Assembly (NCBI GenBank): GCA_024236015.1
Contig: JACKLK010000003.1
Location: 62,001-126,000, forward strand
Reading direction: 5' to 3'
From: Rhodoferax sp.
Lineage (GTDB): Bacteria; Pseudomonadota; Gammaproteobacteria; Burkholderiales; Burkholderiaceae_C
DNA: 64,000 bases
In this document: one piece after another, positions 43,978 through 52,704 of the stretch
Layout: the number at the start of each line of letters is the position of its first letter
Position numbering within the stretch: the first letter of the stretch is position 1
The notes under the pieces: model-generated
The model's input: the letters and a program-made list of their open reading frames with translations, nothing else
The model's database searches: none
What the model was told of the DNA's origin: nothing
Program-made: the position numbers and the translations under genes

Positions 43978-44159
43978 GTCGCAGGGCCGCTCCCAAGACG
44001 AATCCCGCAGTGCGCAGCACGGAGGGCATCCGAATGCGTCGCAGGGCCGCTCCCAAGACGAATCCCGCAGTGCGCAGCACGGAGGGCATCCGAATGCGTC
44101 GCAGGGTCGCTCCCGAGACGAATCCCGCCATGCGCGGCAACGCGTTGGTGAGCCGATGA
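43974..44159 (+). CDS. 61-codon ORF built from tandem 20-codon repeats, coupled to prfA and prmC
   Basis: The ATG at 43974 overlaps the prfA stop codon, and the TGA at 44157-44159 overlaps the prmC ATG at 44156. The predicted 61-residue peptide is very basic and consists of two identical 20-residue units (RRAAPKTNPAVRSTEGIRM) and a decayed third. It resembles no family I know. Because the DNA unit is 60 bp, every frame through it stays open, so coding is not proven. It could instead be a passive, read-through linker that keeps ribosomes moving from prfA into prmC. Confidence 0.4.
   Translation: MSRRAAPKTNPAVRSTEGIRMRRRAAPKTNPAVRSTEGIRMRRRVAPETNPAMRGNALVSR
43981..44137 (+). repeat. 60-bp tandem direct repeat, two exact copies and a degenerate third
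   Basis: Bases 43981-44040 and 44041-44100 are identical. Bases 44101-44137 match the first part of the unit with several substitutions, then diverge. The unit begins GCAGGGCCGCTCCCAAGACG and ends CATCCGAATGCGTC. Its perfect identity suggests recent duplication. It lies exactly in the prfA-prmC junction. I see no other copy in this window. Confidence 0.97.
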
Positions 44160-45007
44160 CGACCGTGGGCCAGGCGCTGGCGGGCGCCCGCGCGGCGGGC
44201 CTGGACAAGCTCGACGCCGACCTGCTGCTGCTCGCGGCCAGGGGCGTGGAGCCCGCGGCCCTGCATGCAGCGCGCAGCTGGTTGCCTGCCCACGATACCG
44301 ACACCTTGCCGGTCGACGTGTTCGCACACTACCGATGGTTCGTGGAGCGCCGGCTGGCGGGCGAACCGCTGGCCTATGTCGTGGGCGGCAAGGAGTTCTA
44401 CGGCCTGCCCCTGATGGTCGATGCGCGCGTGCTAGTGCCACGGCCGGACACCGAGACCCTGGTCGACTGGGCGCTGGAACTGTATCCGGACACCGCCGGG
44501 CCGGCGCGCCGGCTGCTGGACCTGGGCACCGGCAGCGGCGCGATCGCGCTCGCGCTCAAGCACATGCGACCGTCCTGGACCATCGACGCGGTGGACGCCA
44601 GTTCGGCGGCGCTCGCCGTGGCAGCGGCCAATGCCGATCGGCTGCAGTTGCCGGTGCGCTTGCTGCAGGGCCGCTGGTTCGCCCCGGTGCAAGCGCGGTA
44701 TGACTGCATCGTCTCCAACCCGCCCTACGTGGCCGAGGCCGATCCGCATCTGTCGGCGCTCGCGCACGAGCCGATGAGCGCACTCACCGCGGGACCCGAC
44801 GGTCTGGACGACATCCGGCACATCGTTGCCGCGGCGCCCGAATATCTGCTGCCGGGCGGCCACCTGCTGCTCGAACACGGCCACGACCAGGGACCGGCGG
44901 TACAGGCCTTGCTGGCGGCAACCGGCTTCGACACCCTGGCCGCGCGGCACGATCTGGCGGGCCACTGGCGCTGCACGGCGGGCCGATGGCACGGTGCGCC
45001 CACGTGA
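44156..45007 (+). CDS. prmC: Peptide chain release factor N5-glutamine methyltransferase
   Basis: A 283-residue SAM-dependent methyltransferase that modifies the GGQ glutamine of release factors. The N-terminal helical domain contains GEPLAYVVGGKEFYG, the SAM motif DLGTGSGAIALALK is near residue 122, and the catalytic NPPY is at 188-191. The ATG at 44156 gives MTTVGQALAGARAAGLDK, a normal N-terminus. Longer in-frame starts read through the tandem repeat and are rejected. Confidence 0.96.
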   Translation: MTTVGQALAGARAAGLDKLDADLLLLAARGVEPAALHAARSWLPAHDTDTLPVDVFAHYRWFVERRLAGEPLAYVVGGKEFYGLPLMVDARVLVPRPDTETLVDWALELYPDTAGPARRLLDLGTGSGAIALALKHMRPSWTIDAVDASSAALAVAAANADRLQLPVRLLQGRWFAPVQARYDCIVSNPPYVAEADPHLSALAHEPMSALTAGPDGLDDIRHIVAAAPEYLLPGGHLLLEHGHDQGPAVQALLAATGFDTLAARHDLAGHWRCTAGRWHGAPT

Positions 45008-45082
45008 CACACAAGGTTGTTCGCCGCACGGCCCCCGGGAAGATGAAATAATCCTGCGAGCGCTGAATCTAGGAGGATCTCA

Positions 45083-45406
45083 ATGAGCGACACGCAACAA
45101 CGCATCGACGAACTGGTCAAGGGCAATCCGGTCCTGCTGTTCATGAAGGGCAACGCCTCTTTCCCGCAGTGCGGCTTTTCCGGCCGCGCGATCCAGATCC
45201 TGAAGGCCTGCGGCGTCGATCCGAAGCAGGTCAAGACGGTCAATGTCCTGGAAGACCCGGAGATCCGGGCCGGCATCAAGGACTACAGCCAGTGGCCGAC
45301 CATCCCCCAGCTGTACGTCAAGGGCGAATTCATCGGCGGCTCGGACATCATGATGGAGATGTACGAGAACGGTGAACTGCAGCAGGTGTTGTCCGGTCAG
45401 GGCTGA
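45083..45406 (+). CDS. grxD: Monothiol glutaredoxin GrxD
   Basis: A 107-residue CGFS-type glutaredoxin with C30 in FPQCGFSGRA, WPTIPQLYV and GGSDIM. It carries a [2Fe-2S] cluster with glutathione and helps Fe-S transfer in the cytoplasm. AGGAGG just upstream of the ATG is a strong ribosome binding site, and TGAAATAAT around 45045-45052 may be a -10. The gene closes the hemA-prfA-prmC-grxD series. Confidence 0.97.
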   Translation: MSDTQQRIDELVKGNPVLLFMKGNASFPQCGFSGRAIQILKACGVDPKQVKTVNVLEDPEIRAGIKDYSQWPTIPQLYVKGEFIGGSDIMMEMYENGELQQVLSGQG

Positions 45407-45645
45407 ATCCCCCAGCGGCGAGCCTCAGGCTCCGCCGGAACGCCCGGCCGCCGCCCGGTCCGGCTCTCGCACCGTATTCCGCCCCCGCAGGGCGGGCGCT
45501 TGCTCGCTCGCGCGATCGGGTGTTCATGGCGGCAATCGGGGTGGCAGGTTCGCAACATTTGCCGCAGCCTGGCTTCATTTCCGTATTTGCGATGCCGGCG
45601 TCCTGTGTTTGAATAAACCCAGGATGTCTGCACAAGGAGTCGGTC

Positions 45646-46644
45646 ATGGATTCTGCGAAGCCCGTTGCACCCTCGAAGTCCCCGTTTCGTCTGCCGGTGG
45701 CGCAGATGCGCCAGGTCTTCGAACCGCAGCAGGTCCAGCGCAAGCTCGACGGCTTGGCGGAACGCGACTACGACACGTTGCGCGCAACCTACCAACGCAT
45801 GCTCGAACGCGGGCCGCAACGCTTCCAGGTCAAGCCCTCCGGCATTCCCGACATGGGGGAGTTGTACGCGACGCTGCCGAATTTCCATGAGGTGCTCGAC
45901 GACGTGAAGCGCCATGTCGCGCTGTCCCAGGACAGCGGGGACGGGCTCGAGGTCACGCCGATGTTGCTGCTGGGCGCACCCGGTATCGGCAAGACCCATT
46001 TCGCCCGCAAGCTGGCCGACCTGCTTGGCACCGGCATGAGCCTGGTGCCGATGAGCTCGATGACGGCCGGTTGGCTGCTCTCGGGCGCATCGAGCCAGTG
46101 GAAAGGGGCCAAGCCCGGCAAGGTGTTCGAGGCCCTGGTCGATGGGGAATACGCCAATCCGGTCATCGTCGTCGACGAGATCGACAAGGCCAGCAGCGAC
46201 GCCCAGTACGATCCGCTGGGCGCCTTGTACAGCCTGCTCGAACACGATACCGCTCAGAAATTCACCGACGAATTCGCCGAGGTGGCGATCGACGCCAGCC
46301 AGGTGATCTGGATCACCACCGCCAATGACGAACGCGCGATCCCCGAACCGATCCGCAACCGCATGAACGTGTTCTGGGTCGACGCGCCCGACCTGGAGGC
46401 CGCGCGCCTGATCGCCCGCAACCTGTACCGGTCGATCCGCGACGCCCACGGATGGGGCCGGCATTTCGACCCGGAGCCGGCGCCCGATGTGCTCGACCAG
46501 CTGGCCGACATGGCGCCGCGCGACATGCGCCGGGCCCTGATGACCGGCTTCGGCAATGCCCGGCTGGACAACCGGGACACGGTGCAGACCGGCGACCTGC
46601 CCCGGTCTGCCACGCGCAAGAGCACGATCGGCTTCGTCCAGTAG
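45646..46644 (+). CDS. Lon-like AAA ATPase lacking the protease domain
   Basis: A 332-residue AAA+ protein. Walker A GAPGIGKT is at 110-117, Walker B VIVVDEID at 173-180, the sensor 1 region WITTAND is near 225 and a sensor 2-like APRDMRRAL lies near the C-terminus. The ATPase core resembles Lon. Both the Lon N-domain and the Ser-Lys protease domain are absent, and the stop codon follows directly. It therefore probably acts as a remodelling ATPase or adaptor rather than a protease. AAGGAG lies 8 bp before the ATG. The neighbours give no functional hint. Confidence 0.85.
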   Translation: MDSAKPVAPSKSPFRLPVAQMRQVFEPQQVQRKLDGLAERDYDTLRATYQRMLERGPQRFQVKPSGIPDMGELYATLPNFHEVLDDVKRHVALSQDSGDGLEVTPMLLLGAPGIGKTHFARKLADLLGTGMSLVPMSSMTAGWLLSGASSQWKGAKPGKVFEALVDGEYANPVIVVDEIDKASSDAQYDPLGALYSLLEHDTAQKFTDEFAEVAIDASQVIWITTANDERAIPEPIRNRMNVFWVDAPDLEAARLIARNLYRSIRDAHGWGRHFDPEPAPDVLDQLADMAPRDMRRALMTGFGNARLDNRDTVQTGDLPRSATRKSTIGFVQ

Positions 46645-46659
46645 GGTGCTGCGCCGGCC

Positions 46660-47334
46660 TCAGGCGGTGTGGTGCTCCCACTGGCGCGAGGCGCGCATCA
46701 CCGCATTGGGGTACGGGGACTTGCCGCGCGAGCCGTTGTAACGGCCCAGCGCCATGAACAGGTTGCCCTTCTCGCGATCCAGGTAGTGGCGCAGGATGAC
46801 GCAGCCAAAGCGCAGGTTGGTCTGCATGTGGAACAACACCGACGGATCGCCGTTGCTCAGCACCCGGGTCCAGAACGGCATGACCTGCATGTAGCCACGC
46901 GCTCCGGCCACGGATACCGCGAACTTGCGAAATGCGCTCTCGACCTGTATCAGCCCGAGCACCAGCGTGGTGTCCAGCCCGGCGCGCTTGGTCTCGTACC
47001 AGACCGTCTGCAGGAATTCCGTGCGTGTGTCGAGGTCGGCCTTGCGCCGGCGCAGGCGGGTGCTCATCGCACCCAGCCAGCGCAGGTAGGCGATACGCGA
47101 CTCGGTGTCGGCGAACACCGGCACCGGCGGCGCGTCGCTGTTGATCGACGCTGTCAACGCCGTGCGCACGGAGTCGATCAGCGGCTCCTCCAGCTGGCCG
47201 CCGGCCCACGCAACGCCGGGCAAGGCGGTTGCGACACCGGCACCGGCCATGGCCACGAGGCAGTTGCGCCGCGTCACCCCGGCTGCGTCGGCTACGGCGG
47301 AAGTCCTGATACTGATGGGCAGAACCGTCATCAC
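46660..47334 (-). CDS. Lytic transglycosylase (SLT family) with Tat-like signal
   Basis: A 224-residue exported muramidase-like protein. The N-terminus has twin arginines (TRRNCLVAMAGAG, about 21-33) before a hydrophobic stretch ending AWA, which resembles a Tat signal. The SLT domain has the catalytic E132 in LIQVESAFRKF and the GARGYMQVMPFW motif, with the family ALGRYNGS near the end. Its ATG overlaps the proS stop codon (ATGA), so it is translated with proS. Periplasmic cleavage of peptidoglycan is the likely role. Confidence 0.9.
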   Translation of the reverse strand: MMTVLPISIRTSAVADAAGVTRRNCLVAMAGAGVATALPGVAWAGGQLEEPLIDSVRTALTASINSDAPPVPVFADTESRIAYLRWLGAMSTRLRRRKADLDTRTEFLQTVWYETKRAGLDTTLVLGLIQVESAFRKFAVSVAGARGYMQVMPFWTRVLSNGDPSVLFHMQTNLRFGCVILRHYLDREKGNLFMALGRYNGSRGKSPYPNAVMRASRQWEHHTA

Positions 47335-49073
47335 TCCAATCGGGATGTCACGAATGCAAAGACCGCGTCCAGGGCGACCTTGGTGGACTCCGTGTCGCGC
47401 CGATGCTGGTACTCGACCTGGCCTTCCTTGAGGCCCCGATCGCCAATGGTGACACGATGCGGCACGCCGATCAACTCCCAGTCGGCAAACATCGCGCCCG
47501 GGCGTTCGCCGCGATCGTCCAGGATGACGTCGACCCCGGCCTGCAGGAACTGCGCATACAGCGCCTCGGCCGCCGCCTTGACCTCGGGGCTGCGATCCGG
47601 CCCGATGGGACAGATCACCAGCGTGAACGGTGCCAGCGCATCCGGCCAGATGATGCCGCGCTCGTCATGGTTCTGCTCGATCGCCGCGGCCGGCAGACGC
47701 GTGATGCCGATGCCGTAACACCCCATCTCCATGAACTGGGGCTTGCCGTTGGCGTCGAGGAAGGTGGCGTTCATCGCGCGGCTGTATTTGGTGCCCAGGT
47801 AGAACACGTGGCCGACCTCGATGCCACGCTCGATCGCCAGCACGCCCTTGCCATCCGGCGAGGCGTCGCCGGCCACCACGTTGCGCAGGTCCGCGACGAT
47901 TTCGGGCTCCGGCAGGTCGCGGCCCCAGTTCACGCCGGTGATGTGGAAATCCGGTTCATTGGCGCCGCAAATCCAGTCGGCCATGACGGCGACATCGCGA
48001 TCGGCCACGACCCGCACCGGCTTGCGCAGGTTGATCAGGCCCAGGTAACCCGGCTTGCAGCCGAAATGCTCGTCGATCTCCTCCAGCGTCGAGAAGCGGA
48101 ACCCATTTTCGAGCCCGGGGACCTTGTTGGCCTTGACCTCATTGAGATCGTGGTCACCCCGCACCATCAGCAGCCAGACCTGCTTGTCGACCACGGCGCC
48201 GCTCTCGTCGGATTGCTCGGTCGTGACCACCAGCGACTTGACCGTCTGCTGCAGCGGCACGCCCAGGTACTGGGCCACGTCGGCGCAGGTGCTCTTGCCC
48301 GGCGTCGCAGTCTTGGTCATGGCCTGGGACGGCGCGGGACGGGGGTGAGCGGGCGCCATCGCCTCGGCTTTTTCCATGTTGGCCGCGTAGTCGCTGTCGG
48401 GGCAATAGACGATGGCGTCCTCGCCCGTGGCCGCGATGACCTGGAACTCCTCGCTCAGGTCGCCGCCGATGGCACCGCTGTCGGCGGCGACCGCCCGGTA
48501 CCGCAGCCCGAACCGATCGAAGATGCGGCGGTAGGCCTGCGCCATGACTTCGTAACTCGCCTTGGCGCTGTCGGCGTCGCGATCGAAGCTGTAGGCGTCC
48601 TTCATGATGAACTCGCGCCCGCGCATGAGGCCGAAGCGCGGACGACGTTCGTCGCGGAACTTGGTCTGGATCTGGTAGAGGTTGCGCGGCAGCTGCTTGT
48701 AGCTCTTGATGTCCTGCCGCATGATGTCGGTCACGACCTCTTCGCTGGTCGGCTGCACGATGTAGTCACGGTCATGCCGGTCGCGGATCCGCAGCAGTTC
48801 GGGGCCCATTTTGGCGAACCGGCCGGTTTCCTGCCACAACTCGGCGGGCTGCACGACCGGCATCGTCAGCTCCACCGCGCCGGCGCGGTTCATCTCCTCG
48901 CGCACGATGGCCTCCACCTTGCGGATGACCCGCAGGCCCATCGGCATGTAGCTGTAGATACCGGCACCGAGCTTCTTGATCAGGCCCGCGCGCATCATCA
49001 ATTGATGGCTGGCCACTTCGGCGTCGGCAGGCGCTTCCTTGAGCGTGGAGATGAAAAAACGGGAGGCTTTCAT
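47331..49073 (-). CDS. proS: Prolyl-tRNA synthetase
   Basis: A 580-residue bacterial-type class II synthetase. It starts MKASRFFISTLKEAPADAEV. Class II motif 2 is in the FRDERRPRFGLMRGREF region. The YbaK-like editing insertion (about 230-385) removes mischarged alanine. Motif 3 and the anticodon-binding domain complete the C-terminus. The ATG at 49073 is the family start. It is divergent from rppH and coupled to the downstream lytic transglycosylase gene. Confidence 0.98.
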   Translation of the reverse strand: MKASRFFISTLKEAPADAEVASHQLMMRAGLIKKLGAGIYSYMPMGLRVIRKVEAIVREEMNRAGAVELTMPVVQPAELWQETGRFAKMGPELLRIRDRHDRDYIVQPTSEEVVTDIMRQDIKSYKQLPRNLYQIQTKFRDERRPRFGLMRGREFIMKDAYSFDRDADSAKASYEVMAQAYRRIFDRFGLRYRAVAADSGAIGGDLSEEFQVIAATGEDAIVYCPDSDYAANMEKAEAMAPAHPRPAPSQAMTKTATPGKSTCADVAQYLGVPLQQTVKSLVVTTEQSDESGAVVDKQVWLLMVRGDHDLNEVKANKVPGLENGFRFSTLEEIDEHFGCKPGYLGLINLRKPVRVVADRDVAVMADWICGANEPDFHITGVNWGRDLPEPEIVADLRNVVAGDASPDGKGVLAIERGIEVGHVFYLGTKYSRAMNATFLDANGKPQFMEMGCYGIGITRLPAAAIEQNHDERGIIWPDALAPFTLVICPIGPDRSPEVKAAAEALYAQFLQAGVDVILDDRGERPGAMFADWELIGVPHRVTIGDRGLKEGQVEYQHRRDTESTKVALDAVFAFVTSRLE

Positions 49074-49155
49074 GGGAGTCGGGACGGTTCCAGGCGCTTT
49101 GCCGCTCGCAGCTTGCGGGGCATAATGGACCCAGTTTGAAAATTGGGGTTTGATT

Positions 49156-49815
49156 ATGCTTGACCGGGACGGCTTTCGGCCCAATGTCGGCATCGTTCTG
49201 CTCAACCAGAGGAACCAGGTATTCTGGGGCAAGCGCATTCGTACCCATTCGTGGCAGTTTCCGCAGGGTGGCATTGATCGAGGAGAAACCCCCGAACAGG
49301 CCATGTTCCGTGAGCTGCACGAAGAAGTGGGGCTCCAGCCGGAGCACGTTTGCGTGGTCGCGCGTACCCGCGACTGGTTGCGCTACGAGGTGCCGGATCG
49401 TTACATTCGCCGCGACGCACGCGGACACTACAAGGGCCAGAAACAGATCTGGTACCTGCTGCAATTGGTCGGCTACGACTGGAACCTGAATCTTCGCGCA
49501 ACCGATCACCCTGAATTCGACGCCTGGCGCTGGAACGACTACTGGGTTCCGCTGGACATGGTCGTCGAGTTCAAGCGCGGCGTCTACGAGATGGCCTTGA
49601 CGGAACTTGCACGGTACCTGCCGCGTCACGAGGTGCGCAACCGCTACCTGCGCAGCGGCAGCCGGGTGCGCGACCACGAACACCACCATCACCACACGCA
49701 TGCGACCGACGGTTCGGCGCGTCCGGGAATGGCCCTGCCCCCCGGGGCCAGTTATGAACCGGACCCGCATACCAACGTCGAGACCGATGAAACCGATCAG
49801 CCCCACGCGCGTTAG
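49156..49815 (+). CDS. rppH: RNA pyrophosphohydrolase with histidine-rich tail
   Basis: A 219-residue Nudix enzyme that removes pyrophosphate from the 5' end of mRNAs and so starts their decay. The Nudix box lies at about 38-60 (GGIDRGETPEQAMFRELHEE), and KRIRTHSWQFPQGG is typical of RppH. Compared with the roughly 175-residue enterobacterial enzyme it carries an extra tail with a histidine cluster (HEHHHHHTH at about 174-182). CATAAT at 49121-49126 is a candidate -10. The last 29 bp overlap the next gene. Confidence 0.95.
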   Translation: MLDRDGFRPNVGIVLLNQRNQVFWGKRIRTHSWQFPQGGIDRGETPEQAMFRELHEEVGLQPEHVCVVARTRDWLRYEVPDRYIRRDARGHYKGQKQIWYLLQLVGYDWNLNLRATDHPEFDAWRWNDYWVPLDMVVEFKRGVYEMALTELARYLPRHEVRNRYLRSGSRVRDHEHHHHHTHATDGSARPGMALPPGASYEPDPHTNVETDETDQPHAR

Positions 49816-50314
49816 GCGCGCAGTTGCCTTTGCCACCTGCCTGTTGATGATCGCCCCGGCATACGCCCAGCTGGCGGACCTGGACCCTGACTGGAAGGAG
49901 CTGGAAACCAAGCCACCGGCCACGTTCAGGACCGACAAGCTGGTGCCGATCGAGATGCCGCGTTACCTGACGGTCAAGCTGGGGCTGGACCCGGACAGCC
50001 TGACGGTATCGAGCGACGGCATCGTGCGATATGTCGTGGTCGCCGTGTCCGGCAGCGGCAACATCAATGCCGCATACGAGGGCATCTGGTGCCGGGCCGG
50101 CGAGGTCAAGACCTATGCGCGCGCCGGCAACGACGGCCAATGGGACCCGGTACCCGATCCGCAGTGGAAGGCGCTCAATGCCAGCCAGCCGTCGATGCAT
50201 GCACTGGCGCTGGCACGCCAAGGTGTCTGCAACGGGCGGTCGGCATCCGGCGTATCGCGGCAAGACATCCTGCGCAAGCTCAAGCAGTCGGTGTCCGACG
50301 GCGTGCAGCGCTGA
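49787..50314 (+). CDS. CNP1-like family exported protein
   Basis: A 175-residue protein with a signal peptide ending AYAQ at about residue 28, followed by a CNP1-like domain (DWKELETKPPATF, YLTVKLGLDPDSLTVSSDG, YVVVAVSG). The family is known from betaproteobacteria and its function is not established. The start lies inside the rppH reading frame (29-bp overlap), so it is probably cotranslated with rppH. Two cysteines suggest a periplasmic disulfide. Confidence 0.85.
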   Translation: MKPISPTRVRRAVAFATCLLMIAPAYAQLADLDPDWKELETKPPATFRTDKLVPIEMPRYLTVKLGLDPDSLTVSSDGIVRYVVVAVSGSGNINAAYEGIWCRAGEVKTYARAGNDGQWDPVPDPQWKALNASQPSMHALALARQGVCNGRSASGVSRQDILRKLKQSVSDGVQR

Positions 50315-50344
50315 GCCGTCCCGCCGACCCGGCTGCGCCGCGGG

Positions 50345-51481
50345 TCAACGCGTGATGACGAGGTTGTCGCGGTGGACCATCTCCGGCTCCGCGACATAAC
50401 CCAGCACGCGCTCGAGTTCCGCTGAAGGTTTTCGGCAGATCAGGCGCGCCTCGAAGCTGGAATAGTTGGCCAGTCCGCGGGCGATCTCGGCGCCGGAGGT
50501 CTCGCGCACGGCGATCACGTCGCCGCGCGAAAACTCGCCGACCACGCTGAGCATACCGATCGGCAACAGGCTCTTGCCGTCGGCCCGCAACTTCGATGCG
50601 GCGCCGGCATCCACCGTGACCGCACCGCGCAACTGCAGATGGTCGGACATCCACTGCTTGCGCGCCTGCTTCTTCTGGGTCTGCGCGACCAGCAAGGTGC
50701 CGATCGATTCGCCGGCGGTGAGGCGGCGCAGCACATCGGGTTCGCGGCCCCACGCGATGACGGTCGATGCGCCCGAGCCGGCCGCCCGGCGCGCCGCCAG
50801 GATCTTGGTGATCATGCCGCCGCGGCCGAGGCTGGAGCCGGCGCCGCCGGCCATCAGCTCCAGCGCGGCGTCGCCGGCCTTGGCCTCGTGCACGAACTGC
50901 GCATCCGGATTCTTGCGCGGATCAGCCGTGTACAGGCCTTGTTGATCGGTGAGGATGATCAACAGATCCGCCTCGACGAGATTGGCGACCAGGGCCCCGA
51001 GCGTGTCGTTGTCGCCGAACTTGATCTCGTCGTTGACGACCGTGTCGTTCTCGTTGATGACCGGGACGATGCCCAGCTTGAGCAGGGTCATCAGCGTCGA
51101 GCGGGCATTCAGATACCGCTCGCGGTCCGCCAGGTCCGCATGGGTCAGCAGGACCTGGGCGCTGCCCAGGCCATGGGCACGCAGCTTGGACTCGTACATC
51201 TGCGCAAGCCCCATCTGTCCGACAGCCGCGGCCGCCTGCAGTTCGTGGACCTCGTGCGGACGGGTCTTCCAGCCCAGCCGCTTCATCCCCTCGGCGATCG
51301 CGCCGCTGGACACCATCACCACTTCGCGTTTGTCACCGACCAGCAATGCCAGCTGGCGACACCACTCGCCGATGGCCTCCTCGTCCAGTCCACGGCCATC
51401 GTTGGTGACCAGGCTGGAGCCGACCTTGACGACGATGCGCCGTGCCTGGCGCATCACGAGGGGTTGGGCGCTCGTGCTCAT
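50345..51481 (-). CDS. proB: Glutamate 5-kinase
   Basis: A 378-residue enzyme that phosphorylates glutamate in the first step of proline synthesis. The amino-acid kinase domain has VVKVGSSLVTNDG, VVMVSSGAIAEG and INENDTVVNDEIKFGDND. A C-terminal PUA domain (from about 285) carries LLPIGMLSVVGEFSRGDVI. It lies 55 bp after obgE on the same strand, in the common rplU-rpmA-obgE-proB order. An in-frame ATG at residue 10 is an alternative start. Confidence 0.97.
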   Translation of the reverse strand: MSTSAQPLVMRQARRIVVKVGSSLVTNDGRGLDEEAIGEWCRQLALLVGDKREVVMVSSGAIAEGMKRLGWKTRPHEVHELQAAAAVGQMGLAQMYESKLRAHGLGSAQVLLTHADLADRERYLNARSTLMTLLKLGIVPVINENDTVVNDEIKFGDNDTLGALVANLVEADLLIILTDQQGLYTADPRKNPDAQFVHEAKAGDAALELMAGGAGSSLGRGGMITKILAARRAAGSGASTVIAWGREPDVLRRLTAGESIGTLLVAQTQKKQARKQWMSDHLQLRGAVTVDAGAASKLRADGKSLLPIGMLSVVGEFSRGDVIAVRETSGAEIARGLANYSSFEARLICRKPSAELERVLGYVAEPEMVHRDNLVITR

Positions 51482-51536
51482 GCAGCAAAAAACTCGGAGG
51501 GCTTGGAGGGACGGACCAGGTGGCGGGCGAAGCCGG

Positions 51537-52607
51537 TTACGCGCTGTCGCCAGGCGTGAAGCGCGGATCGACGACCGGCACGACCTGCTCGGCCTGCTGC
51601 TGCACCTGCACCTGCTTGAAGACCGCCTGCACCAACGCTTCGCAACCGTCCCGCGTCAGGGCCGAGATCTCGAATACCGGGCCCTTGAACCGCATGCGTC
51701 GCACGAAGTCGGCCACCAGGGCCGCCCGCTTGTCGGCCGGCACCATGTCGAGCTTGTTCAACACCAGCCAGCGCGGCTTGCGGTGGAGCTTCGGGTCGTA
51801 TTTCTTGAGTTCGTTGACGATGGCTTTCGCCTGCGCGACGGTGTCCACGCTGTCGTCGAACGGCGCCATGTCGACGACGTGCAACAGCAGTCGCGTGCGC
51901 TGCAGGTGCCGCAGAAACAGGTGCCCCAGGCCGGCACCTTCGGAGGCCCCTTCGATCAGCCCTGGCAGGTCTGCCACGACAAAACTCTGGGACGGTCCGA
52001 CGCGAACCACACCCAGGTTGGGATGCAGCGTCGTGAAGGGATAGTCGGCAATGCGAGGCCTGGCGTTCGAGATCGCGGAAATCAAGGTCGACTTGCCTGC
52101 ATTGGGCATGCCCAGCAGACCGACGTCCGCCAACACCTTCAACTCGAGCTTGAGGCTCTTTTTTTCCCCTGGCCAGCCCGGCGTCTTCTGCCGGGGCGCG
52201 CGATTGATCGCGCTCTTGAAGCGCATGTTGCCGAAGCCGCCGTCGCCGCCCTTGGCGATCGTGACGACCTCCCCGGGCTTGAGCAACTCGTACAGCACTT
52301 CGCCGGTTTCGGCATCGGAAATGACCGTGCCCACCGGCACGCGCAAGGTGATGTCGTCACCCGCGGCCCCGAACATGTCGGAGCCCATGCCGTGTTGTCC
52401 GCGCTTGGCCTCGTGCCGGCGTGCGTACCGGAAATCGACCAGTGTGTTCAAGCCCACGTCGGCAACCGCATAGACATGGCCGCCACGACCGCCGTCCCCG
52501 CCATTGGGCCCGCCGAACTCCTTGTATTTCTCGTGCCGGAACGACACGCAGCCCGCACCGCCATCGCCAGCGGCGATGTCGATATAGGCTTCGTCGACGA
52601 ATTTCAT
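51537..52607 (-). CDS. obgE: GTPase Obg/CgtA
   Basis: A 356-residue GTPase involved in 50S ribosome assembly and stress responses. The glycine-rich Obg domain (1-158) has GGPNGGDGGRGGHV. The G domain has G1 GMPNAGKST at 166-174, G3 DLPGLIEGA at about 213 and G4 NKLD. A short C-terminal extension follows. It lies downstream of rplU-rpmA, from which it is separated by an intrinsic terminator, so its expression depends on read-through or its own promoter. Confidence 0.98.
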   Translation of the reverse strand: MKFVDEAYIDIAAGDGGAGCVSFRHEKYKEFGGPNGGDGGRGGHVYAVADVGLNTLVDFRYARRHEAKRGQHGMGSDMFGAAGDDITLRVPVGTVISDAETGEVLYELLKPGEVVTIAKGGDGGFGNMRFKSAINRAPRQKTPGWPGEKKSLKLELKVLADVGLLGMPNAGKSTLISAISNARPRIADYPFTTLHPNLGVVRVGPSQSFVVADLPGLIEGASEGAGLGHLFLRHLQRTRLLLHVVDMAPFDDSVDTVAQAKAIVNELKKYDPKLHRKPRWLVLNKLDMVPADKRAALVADFVRRMRFKGPVFEISALTRDGCEALVQAVFKQVQVQQQAEQVVPVVDPRFTPGDSA

Positions 52608-52704
52608 GATGGATATCGGGCTACCGGGGCTAGTCGACCCGGCAACACCGCGGTGGTCAGGGCAATGTCGGTGTCAAGGACGCAATTGCAAGGACTTATA
52701 AACG

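Noticed and set aside
43981..44137. CRISPR-like repeat array
   Set aside because: The copies are directly adjacent with no spacers, the unit is too long, and no cas genes are present. It is a tandem duplication.
41509..44304. Long minus-strand frame opposite hemA and prfA that includes the tandem repeat
   Set aside because: hemA, prfA and prmC are unambiguous. The repeat keeps all six frames open, so openness is not evidence for coding.
45407..45645. A small gene between grxD and the AAA ATPase
   Set aside because: No frame with a ribosome binding site and recognisable sequence. I see only a short GC hairpin (45479-45495) and the leader of the ATPase gene.
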